A program made the position numbers and the translations under genes. The notes beneath the pieces are model-generated. The model searched no databases and was not told where the DNA came from. It worked only from the letters and a program-made list of their open reading frames with translations. Shown one piece after another: positions 16,268-21,021 of a stretch of DNA of 23,086 bases. Position 1 is the first letter of the stretch. Every line of letters begins with the position of its first letter. This DNA is from a virus: positions 1 to 23,086 of IMG/VR virus record IMGVR_UViG_3300017743_000136, one strand, 5' to 3'.

Positions 16268-16858
16268 TTAGAGTAGATCGTAGTTGCGGTTAATACCAAG
16301 GCACGAGGCAACATCGTAGTTATCAAAGATGGTCCTGTCGGCTCCTTGGCCGTCCATCTCCTCGAGGTTGTAGCGTGCTTTAAGTTCATCCCGGAGGATC
16401 TGTTGCTCAAGCTCCTGAGACCCGACGGTGCGTGCCTGGAAGACCCTTGAGCCTTTGAGTGTAATGTATCTCCGTGCTTGTTCAGGGAGATCCGTGAAAT
16501 CTAAAAGGAACATCAACCGAACGTCAATAGCTCCTGTGAAAGTAAATGTGTTGTCTTCACGGTTAAACAACTTACCTCCACGTTGCACAATGTCCTTAGA
16601 GTTATCCAGGGTATCTACGTGCATAATGTCAGCCGCGAGAACAATCTCATCGCTGCTGTTAGGAGTAAGTGTTTGTTTGTTGACCGTATTGAAGTGCCAT
16701 CCCTCTGATTGAACCTCGCGACTGACTTCGTCTAACACGGTGATCGCGGTGACCGCAGAGATAGGCAGAGTGGAAGTAACAGTGATTTGAGTCACTGGGC
16801 TTTCCCCAATGTTACCCAGCATCGTATTGACGGCTTCGAGTTTTGTAGTGAGTGGCAT
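16268..16858 (-). CDS. Tail tubular protein A (T7 gp11-like, gatekeeper)
   Basis: This protein forms the ring between portal and nozzle. I use ATG 16858, giving MPLTTKLEAVNTMLGNIGES, the typical start of the family and exactly 196 residues, the same length as T7 gp11. A longer reading from 16891 would begin inside the terminator stem and adds an unrelated hydrophobic stretch, so I reject it. Other family-like parts are EVQSEGWHFNT at about residues 59-69 and RRYITLKGSRVFQARTVGS at about 130-148. It is the first gene after the post-capsid terminator and is probably expressed by readthrough, followed two bases later by tail tubular B. The leader has no Shine-Dalgarno sequence. Confidence 0.92.
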   Translation of the reverse strand: MPLTTKLEAVNTMLGNIGESPVTQITVTSTLPISAVTAITVLDEVSREVQSEGWHFNTVNKQTLTPNSSDEIVLAADIMHVDTLDNSKDIVQRGGKLFNREDNTFTFTGAIDVRLMFLLDFTDLPEQARRYITLKGSRVFQARTVGSQELEQQILRDELKARYNLEEMDGQGADRTIFDNYDVASCLGINRNYDLL

Positions 16859-16870
16859 AATTGTAAAAAT

Positions 16871-16907
16871 GAAAAAATACCCCGTCCCCAACTTAATGAG
16901 GACGAGG
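16871..16907 (-). terminator. Strong intrinsic terminator after the capsid gene (Tphi position)
   Basis: On the minus strand CCTCGTCCTC (16907-16898) pairs with GGGGACGGGG (16889-16880) over ten base pairs with two G-T pairs. The loop has eight bases and TATTTTTTC follows. It lies 20 bases beyond the capsid stop and before tail tubular A. T7 has its main late terminator, Tphi, at exactly this point, where partial termination raises capsid mRNA over downstream genes. Confidence 0.9.
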
Positions 16908-16927
16908 CATGAATTTAGTGTGTGCTA

Positions 16928-18046
16928 TTAACTAGCAGCAGATGAAGTGGTGTTAACCACAACAGCAGACTCAGGGCGAAGAACACCAAGGCCCATTGCA
17001 TACTTAGCAACGAACAAGGTGGACTGGCGCTCAATGAGATACTCGGACTCAGTAGCGAGGTCGAGAAGCTTAACGCAACCAACAGCAGATGAGTGCCCAG
17101 CAACGAAGCCATGGCTGTTAAGGGTAGCACCTGACTGAGCATCAGCAATACCATCAAGCTCACCTTTGTAACCAGACGAAGGTGAAGCGATGTTAGTGGC
17201 TGAAAACGGGCTGTTAGCAACCACGTTGTCATCATTGGTCTTAGCCGATACAGCAGCCTGAACACCAGCAAGGTGAGGACTCTTGAAGAGGCGAATTCCT
17301 GCAACTTCAACAATGTTACCTTTAGCAGCATCAGCAGAACCACTCGAGGTGTCCTTGTTGATTGCTACGTTGTCAGCAGTAAGCAACTTGTAGTATTGGA
17401 ACGGAGTCAAGATAGCAAAGCGGTCCTCAGATGGGACTTCTTTCTCATCAAGGGCGCGTGCACACTCAAAGAGTGCATCAACAAGTCCCCCAGCAGACAG
17501 GGTGTCTACACTACTTCCAAAGATCTCGGTGCCAGTAGGGCCCCCAGTGTAGTTTGGAGTAGTGGTGAGACCAGCAGCAAACATGGTGTTAAGGATCTGG
17601 ATGTCCAGACGCTTAGCGAGTGCCTTACCGAGCTCCTTACCGTAGATGCTACGGAGATCGTAATGGTTCTTAACTTCATCAATTCTTGGAATAAGAGTTG
17701 AAGCGACGAGCATGTCATCAATGTTAATTACCTTCTCGTTGTGAGCAATCTGAGACAAGTAGTCCTGTCCAGATCCGTTTACTGTGTTCAACAAGTCAGC
17801 ACCAGGAACATGATACTTGGCTTCTGCCTTGCCTGTTACTGGGAACTGTGCGCTCTTTCCACTGGAAATCGTGCGAGTCATGATGAGGTCTTTAGCAACA
17901 TTTGATTCATCAAACGCTGTAAGAATCTCACCGCTAAATACCTTAAGGAACAGAGCGTTGTCTACTGACGGAGAGCCAGCAGGCGCAGTTCTTGCTCCTG
18001 TGCCATTCACTTTACCCGGAATGGATGGGAAGTTATCTAGTGCCAT
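16928..18046 (-). CDS. Major capsid protein (T7 gp10-like)
   Basis: This is the shell protein of the icosahedral head. The 372 residues compare with 345 for T7 gp10A. The sequence shows the family's features: a flexible Gly/Pro/Ser N-terminus, then LFLKVFSGEILTAFDE at about 33-48, TRTISSGKSAQFP at about 57-69, and HNEKVINIDDMLVAS at about 102-116, followed by the long helix YGKELGKALAKRLD. It lies after the small basic gene cluster behind a 141-base leader and before a strong terminator, suggesting separate, high-level expression. The leader is A-rich with no Shine-Dalgarno sequence. I looked for a T7-like 10A/10B frameshift; the +1 frame extends only about four codons beyond the stop, so a useful minor form is not evident. 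Confidence 0.94.
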   Translation of the reverse strand: MALDNFPSIPGKVNGTGARTAPAGSPSVDNALFLKVFSGEILTAFDESNVAKDLIMTRTISSGKSAQFPVTGKAEAKYHVPGADLLNTVNGSGQDYLSQIAHNEKVINIDDMLVASTLIPRIDEVKNHYDLRSIYGKELGKALAKRLDIQILNTMFAAGLTTTPNYTGGPTGTEIFGSSVDTLSAGGLVDALFECARALDEKEVPSEDRFAILTPFQYYKLLTADNVAINKDTSSGSADAAKGNIVEVAGIRLFKSPHLAGVQAAVSAKTNDDNVVANSPFSATNIASPSSGYKGELDGIADAQSGATLNSHGFVAGHSSAVGCVKLLDLATESEYLIERQSTLFVAKYAMGLGVLRPESAVVVNTTSSAAS

Positions 18047-18187
18047 AATAAGTTTTGGTTATAGTTTGTTTTGTTTGTTTATTTTGTCCGTAGTCGTTAG
18101 TCACCAACGAAACGATCAGTTGTCTGACGCATCAGGCTGAAGGTTTATTGTTTGATGTCCTTGGGTTTATTGGACGCAATGAAAGTT
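18047..18187 (-). promoter_or_regulatory. Capsid leader, probable promoter region
   Basis: The longest intergenic gap of the late region, 141 bases, lies before the capsid gene, where T7 has phi10. The minus strand holds CGACTACGGACAAAATAAA (around 18096-18078), which weakly resembles the core at 1976-1985 (GTATAGGGAGAATAAA). It also has several four- to five-base hairpins and ends in a long A-rich, G-poor leader (AACAAACAAAACAAACTATA) before the ATG. The promoter call comes mainly from position. Confidence 0.3.
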
Positions 18188-18583
18188 TTAGTTAAATACA
18201 TCTAGCTGTCTTATGCAGCTCCTGATTATAGTATAAGTGGTTCGGTTAGTGTCATCGTCGTCTTCGTAGGTCGGATGCCACGATGTGATATTAATAAATG
18301 TTTTATCTATATGCTCTACGATGCCATACACCGTGCAAACTAGGGGTTTTCCTAAGTCTTGCGCGTGGTCCAAAAAGACGACCCTGGCGATGTCTTCAAG
18401 CTCTATTTCTTGATCCGCAGCTTCACACGCGCAGCAGGGGTGTTTGCAACAAACTGCTTCCCCTTCGCACCAGCACGTTTCTTCTTGCGTGCAGTGGAGG
18501 CTCTCTGTGTCTGACTTAGGCTTTTCGCTTTCGATGATGGAAGACATCTGTCTGGATTTTTTTTGTTCTTTGAGGTTCCGCAT
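18188..18583 (-). CDS. Hypothetical protein with Cys-rich segment, overlapping the upstream gene
   Basis: The frame gives 131 residues from ATG 18583 or 119 from ATG 18547. Residues about 60-131 (ARVVFLDHAQDLGKPLVCTVYGIVEHI and onward) read like an ordinary folded beta-rich domain. The N-terminal 60 residues overlap the preceding small basic gene by 181 bases in another frame and contain eight cysteines in about 25 residues (HC, TCWC, VCC, PCCAC), possibly a metal site or a by-product of overprinting. The true start is uncertain: both ATGs lie inside the overlap, and an AAAGGA sits only two bases before the first. A -1 slip on the run of eight A at 18564-18557 would fuse the first 32 residues of the upstream gene to this frame. 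Function unknown. Confidence 0.6.
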   Translation of the reverse strand: MRNLKEQKKSRQMSSIIESEKPKSDTESLHCTQEETCWCEGEAVCCKHPCCACEAADQEIELEDIARVVFLDHAQDLGKPLVCTVYGIVEHIDKTFINITSWHPTYEDDDDTNRTTYTIIRSCIRQLDVFN

Positions 18584-18654
18584 GGTCCTTTGATTTTACC
18601 GTCGGTGCCTATTCGGACCCAGTTCTGCTTTCGCCAGTTTGCTAGTTCACCCAC
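18403..18654 (-). CDS. Small basic conserved phage protein, 83 residues
   Basis: The gene starts with GTG at 18654, overlapping the preceding stop by eight bases. The product is strongly basic, with NWRKQNWVRIG at the N-terminus, then GKIKGPCGTSKNKKNPDRCLPSSKA at about 19-43 and an Arg/Lys-rich tail (STARKKKRAGAKGK). I recall similar small proteins in many phages, with a W.KQ.WV motif, a PCGR-type Cys, a second Cys in KC.P.SKA, and a basic tail. Two conserved Cys and the charge suggest nucleic-acid binding, but no function is known to me. It lies in the cluster of tiny genes before the capsid and overlaps the next ORF for 181 bases, which is unusual. Confidence 0.75.
   Translation of the reverse strand: MGELANWRKQNWVRIGTDGKIKGPCGTSKNKKNPDRCLPSSKAKSLSQTQRASTARKKKRAGAKGKQFVANTPAARVKLRIKK
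18557..18564 (-). other. Run of eight A, possible slippage site
   Basis: The coding strand reads AAC AAA AAA AAT CC in the frame of the 83-residue gene. A -1 ribosomal slip or transcriptional loss/gain on this run would pass into the overlapping 18188-18583 frame, which is the -1 frame and is open here. No stimulatory structure was demonstrated. Confidence 0.35.
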
Positions 18655-18805
18655 GTTTCTTTTTGATTTTAAGTTTAGACCGCTTGCCCTTACCGTAGTT
18701 AGGGTCTTTGCAGTATTTCGATGCTGCCATGTTAGCGTAAGCGCTCGGATACTTATCGAACTTGCGCTTAGCCCATGCGATTCCTTTAGGACATATTTTA
18801 GCCAT
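18647..18805 (-). CDS. Small Cys-containing basic phage protein, 52 residues
   Basis: The gene, from ATG 18805, encodes MAKICPKGIAWAKRKFDKYP followed by SAYANMAASKYCKDPNYGKG and a Lys-rich end (KRSKLKIKKKRG). I recall the ICPKG...YPSAYAN...S..C pattern as a recurring small protein of marine and cyanobacterial phages, of unknown function. The two Cys (residues 5 and 32) and the high positive charge would suit DNA or RNA binding or a virion accessory. It follows the 36-residue gene after 26 bases (which contain the AGGT-like TTCAGGTGAAGC) and overlaps the next gene by eight bases. Confidence 0.75.
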   Translation of the reverse strand: MAKICPKGIAWAKRKFDKYPSAYANMAASKYCKDPNYGKGKRSKLKIKKKRG

Positions 18806-18831
18806 GCTTCACCTGAAGGTTACTTTTTGTT

Positions 18832-18942
18832 TCACTTCTTGTTCTTCTTCTTAATCGAGAGACCAGTCCGTTTAGCTTCTTTCTTCGCTGCTTTTTGACC
18901 AGCAGCCGTGTAGGCGTATTTCTTTTTTCCAACTTTAGGCAT
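18832..18942 (-). CDS. Very small basic phage protein, 36 residues
   Basis: From ATG 18942 the product is MPKVGKKKYAYTAAGQKAAK, continuing with KEAKRTGLSIKKKNKK. MPKVG(K/N)KKF.YT..G..AA is a start I recall from tiny conserved proteins of marine phages. Fourteen Lys or Arg in 36 residues make it one of the most basic proteins here. It lies 12 bases after the previous stop, inside a run of similar tiny genes. Nucleic-acid binding or charge balance inside the head are possible roles, but neither is shown by the sequence. Confidence 0.7.
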   Translation of the reverse strand: MPKVGKKKYAYTAAGQKAAKKEAKRTGLSIKKKNKK

Positions 18943-18954
18943 AATTTTATATAG

Positions 18955-19194
18955 TTAACATTTCCAGCGACGCAGTGCTAACGCTTTGCGCGTAGGGCGT
19001 CCCTTAGCATCCTTCATCGGGCCCTTAACGCCGCTCATGCGTGCACAGAACGATCTCTTACGGGGACCACCACCAGGCTGAGGTTTCTTAAGTTTACTCC
19101 CAGTCTTGTTGTTGTAGTATTTCCGTCCCTTCTCGGTAAGGCCACCTTTCTTAGACTTGTGTTCCTTCCTGAGGCTGACTCCTTGACGTTTCAT
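18955..19194 (-). CDS. Small conserved basic protein (GGLTEKGRKYYN family), 79 residues
   Basis: I start at ATG 19194 (MKRQGVSLRKEHKSKKGGLT), because the longer frame from 19287 adds an unlikely segment within the amidase gene. The core KKGGLTEKGRKYYNNKTGSK, then LKKPQPGGGPRKRSFCARMS and RPTRKALALRRWKC, matches a conserved phage protein I recognise (I believe Pfam DUF6321; the number is from memory). Hallmarks are GGLTxKGRxxYN, RKRSFCARM and a C-terminal ALRRWxC. The role is unknown. Its start overlaps the amidase end by 44 bases, which supports joint translation with the lysis cassette. Confidence 0.85.
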   Translation of the reverse strand: MKRQGVSLRKEHKSKKGGLTEKGRKYYNNKTGSKLKKPQPGGGPRKRSFCARMSGVKGPMKDAKGRPTRKALALRRWKC

Positions 19195-19789
19195 GCTTAT
19201 AGTAGTTGTTGAATCCGTTAGCCAGAGTAACACCCAGGCTATCATGATTAAGTTTAAATTGATTCCAGTCGTCCATATTGGACCCAAAGAACGGCTCAGC
19301 GATCACTGAGGGGCATGGAGTAACCCGGAGAAACTTCGAGCCTCGCTCTTGCTTTGTCCGTGGCTTAACGCCTCTGTCCCTTGTTTTGAATTTATTTACA
19401 ACAACCTCCTGTAGACACTCAGCGATCTTCTTGCCCTTACTGGACCTGTGCCAGTGGAGCATCTCGCTGCCATGTGCTGACGCGCTTGCTGAGTTAAAGT
19501 GGAGCTCTATGGCCGCCTTGACCTTCTTGGTCTTTAAGAACTCCCCTAGCCACTCCATGGCATCAAAGTAATTACTCCCTTGATACTCACATACTATCAT
19601 ACTGGGAACATCAAGGTGCTCCTTCATTGCCTTAGCCACCCTTAGGTTGTAGTCCCACTCAGTGGTTGTGTTGTCACACGAGGAAGCCCCCATGTCTACC
19701 GCACGGCTATGCCCTACGCAGATCGCTAAGACCGGCTCAGCGTCCTCTTGGGGGACCTCTGGGCCACTGAACCATGCACTACAACTCAT
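19151..19789 (-). CDS. N-acetylmuramoyl-L-alanine amidase (Amidase_3-like endolysin)
   Basis: This 212-residue protein is the likely endolysin, cutting the amide bond between muramic acid and L-alanine in peptidoglycan. Four expected zinc or catalytic residues line up: H27 in ICVGHSR, E44 in TTTEWDYNL, H97 in IELHFNS and E165 in VIAEPFFGSN. These match the GH, E, HxN and E pattern of Zn-dependent Amidase_3 enzymes. There is no signal peptide, so export through a holin is expected. T7 lysozyme (gp3.5) is a different amidase family and lies far away in the early region. The gene overlaps the lipoprotein gene by 11 bases and follows two small membrane proteins, a compact lysis cassette. No cell-wall binding domain is visible. 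Confidence 0.88.
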   Translation of the reverse strand: MSCSAWFSGPEVPQEDAEPVLAICVGHSRAVDMGASSCDNTTTEWDYNLRVAKAMKEHLDVPSMIVCEYQGSNYFDAMEWLGEFLKTKKVKAAIELHFNSASASAHGSEMLHWHRSSKGKKIAECLQEVVVNKFKTRDRGVKPRTKQERGSKFLRVTPCPSVIAEPFFGSNMDDWNQFKLNHDSLGVTLANGFNNYYKHETSRSQPQEGTQV

Positions 19790-19976
19790 TCTCTAAGTAG
19801 TTAATGTAGTGAAGGAGCGCAGAGATGGTCTGTTTCTCGTCCTTGTCAAAGTCGTGGGCATCAAGCCTCTGGATCATCTCGGGGATCCGACTTGGTTTCA
19901 TCGTCGTGCACCCACTTGTTGATAAGGATGCGATGACGATTGTGCCTGCGATTAGCAAGCTCTTTAGTGTATTCAT
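19779..19976 (-). CDS. Small lipoprotein, probable outer-membrane spanin (Rz1-like)
   Basis: The 65-residue product begins with a lipoprotein signal peptide: K5, a hydrophobic core (LLIAGTIVIASL) and STSGC with the acylated Cys at 23. The mature part is only about 43 residues, polar and acidic (HDFDKDEKQ). The -3 residue is Thr rather than Leu, a slightly weak lipobox. It overlaps the upstream membrane-protein gene by 116 bases in another frame and sits directly before the amidase. This nested arrangement is typical of Rz/Rz1 spanin pairs, which fuse inner and outer membranes in the last lysis step. Unlike many Rz1 proteins it is not Pro-rich, so the assignment relies on signal peptide and context. 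Confidence 0.7.
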   Translation of the reverse strand: MNTLKSLLIAGTIVIASLSTSGCTTMKPSRIPEMIQRLDAHDFDKDEKQTISALLHYINYLENEL

Positions 19977-20046
19977 CTCTTATAGAAAGAAAAAGCCTGC
20001 CCAGTGCCGGGAAGGCTATAAGTAACTTAACGATCGACCCGATCAT
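19861..20046 (-). CDS. Small membrane-anchored protein, possible inner-membrane spanin (Rz-like)
   Basis: The 61-residue product has a short hydrophobic N-terminus (MIGSIVKLLIAFPALGRLFL) and then a charged region: SIRDEYTKELANRRHNRHRI, followed by LINKWVHDD and an acidic tail. I recall similar phage proteins with an RDEYxKELxxRR block. Its ATG overlaps the holin-like gene's stop as ATGA, and its second half overlaps the lipoprotein gene in another frame. By layout it could be the Rz partner, but 61 residues is short for a periplasm-spanning coiled coil and the basic segment is unusual. A separate lysis regulator or membrane protein is an alternative. Confidence 0.6.
   Translation of the reverse strand: MIGSIVKLLIAFPALGRLFLSIRDEYTKELANRRHNRHRILINKWVHDDETKSDPRDDPEA
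19984..20017 (-). terminator. Terminator-like hairpin inside the spanin-like gene
   Basis: On the minus strand AGCCT-T-CCC (20017-20009) pairs with GGG-C-AGGCT (20002-19994) around a six-base loop, with one internal mismatch, and is followed by TTTTCTTTCT. It has the form of an intrinsic terminator although it lies in coding sequence, eight bases or so before the lipoprotein ATG. It could attenuate transcription into the amidase and capsid, or be a chance product of the codons. Confidence 0.4.
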
Positions 20047-20228
20047 TTGTCTTTGGCTTTCCCTACGTTAAGAGCGAGCCAATCAACGACCTTGTAGAGC
20101 TTAGCAGCCCAACCGTCGTCAGCAGGCGTCGGCGTTAACGCTGCGATAGCTGATGCTGCCGCAACGATAGCAGTAAGGGTGCTGATAAGGGTGTCTTTGT
20201 TGTCAATGATGTAGTTAATAATGTTCAT
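20043..20228 (-). CDS. Small membrane protein, holin-like
   Basis: The 61-residue product has a polar start (MNIINYIIDNKDT), a single Ala-rich hydrophobic segment at about 14-32 (LISTLTAIVAAASAIAAL), a TPTPADDG turn and an amphipathic tail (LYKVVDWLALNVGKAKDK). I recall proteins with this TPTP..D and YKVVDWLALN.GKAK ending from many tailed phages. A holin role is plausible because it is the first gene of the cassette with spanin-like proteins and amidase, and overlaps the next gene as ATGA. Only one membrane helix is seen. The 49-residue protein at 4156-4305 is a rival holin candidate. Confidence 0.7.
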   Translation of the reverse strand: MNIINYIIDNKDTLISTLTAIVAAASAIAALTPTPADDGWAAKLYKVVDWLALNVGKAKDK

Positions 20229-20231
20229 AAT

Positions 20232-21014
20232 CTAAAGGACGTCAGAGATTGCAAGGCGTCGTTGGACCTCGTTACGATACGCGGGGTCACTGTTATACCT
20301 GGGGTCACGCATAGCCATGCTGACTTGCTTGGACGAACCAAACGGAGCCACTGCATTGCCCGAGGTGTTACCTTGGACGAGCGTAGGGGTTGCCCCACTG
20401 GACGACTGATACTGAGCATAGAGCCCTTGGACTGCTACCTTAGCTTGGTCGATGGTGCCTGTCTCAACAATCTGGTTGAACGCATCTACCGAGGCCTCAT
20501 CAAGGGACTCATTGGCCCACTCAGCCATCGCTGCGTAGTTCTCCTGGCCTCCTGCGATCTCAAATACTGCACTGGTCTGACTCTCAGCGATTGCTTGTTG
20601 TCCGGCAATATACGACTCAACGAGCTCACGAGGAAGCCCTGAGCCCTCTAGTGACTTGAAGGTATCGTCACTGAGTGCCCCTGATTCCATGAACTCCTCA
20701 GTGGCTTGGTTGATTGATTGGAATGCCTCAGACGGCTCAGCGGTCTCGGTTGGTTCCTCAGTGGGATTGCCAAGCTTCGACTCAAGTTCACCATAGGCTT
20801 TCGCCATGTCTTCTGGGCTTGAAAACTTCTCAGGAAGCCACTCAGGGCGGTCCTGTGCTTGTTCCTCGGGCTCAGGCGCTAAGCCATCCCCAAGTTCTTG
20901 TTGTAGTGCCTCCTGCTTGTCATCCCAAGCTTGGGCCATTGCTTCTGTGTTATCAGTTGCTTCTTGTTCTTGCACTGACGGGCTTACCATCGTGCTGGTT
21001 TGTAGTTCGGCCAT
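20232..21014 (-). CDS. Scaffolding protein (T7 gp9-like)
   Basis: This internal assembly protein guides capsid shell formation and leaves before DNA packaging. It is 260 residues, acidic and Gln/Glu/Ala-rich, and lacks a globular pattern in its N-terminal half. RPEWLPEKFSSPEDMAKAYG at residues 56-75 is a hallmark of T7-type scaffolds. The C-terminus is more basic (RYNSDPAYRNEVQRRL), as expected for the part that contacts capsid protein. It lies seven bases after the portal and three bases before the holin-like gene. In T7 the capsid follows the scaffold directly; here ten lysis and tiny genes intervene. Confidence 0.92.
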   Translation of the reverse strand: MAELQTSTMVSPSVQEQEATDNTEAMAQAWDDKQEALQQELGDGLAPEPEEQAQDRPEWLPEKFSSPEDMAKAYGELESKLGNPTEEPTETAEPSEAFQSINQATEEFMESGALSDDTFKSLEGSGLPRELVESYIAGQQAIAESQTSAVFEIAGGQENYAAMAEWANESLDEASVDAFNQIVETGTIDQAKVAVQGLYAQYQSSSGATPTLVQGNTSGNAVAPFGSSKQVSMAMRDPRYNSDPAYRNEVQRRLAISDVL

Positions 21015-21021
21015 TTATTTA

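Noticed and set aside
16859-16891. Longer start for tail tubular protein A
   Set aside because: The ATG at 16891 lies in the terminator hairpin and adds a stretch absent from the family; the start at 16858 gives the expected length and N-terminus.
16915-17343. Alternative-frame ORF over the capsid end, considered as a T7 10B-like frameshift product
   Set aside because: It is a Leu-rich +1 frame that extends only a few codons past the capsid stop, and I saw no clear slippery site at the end of the capsid gene.
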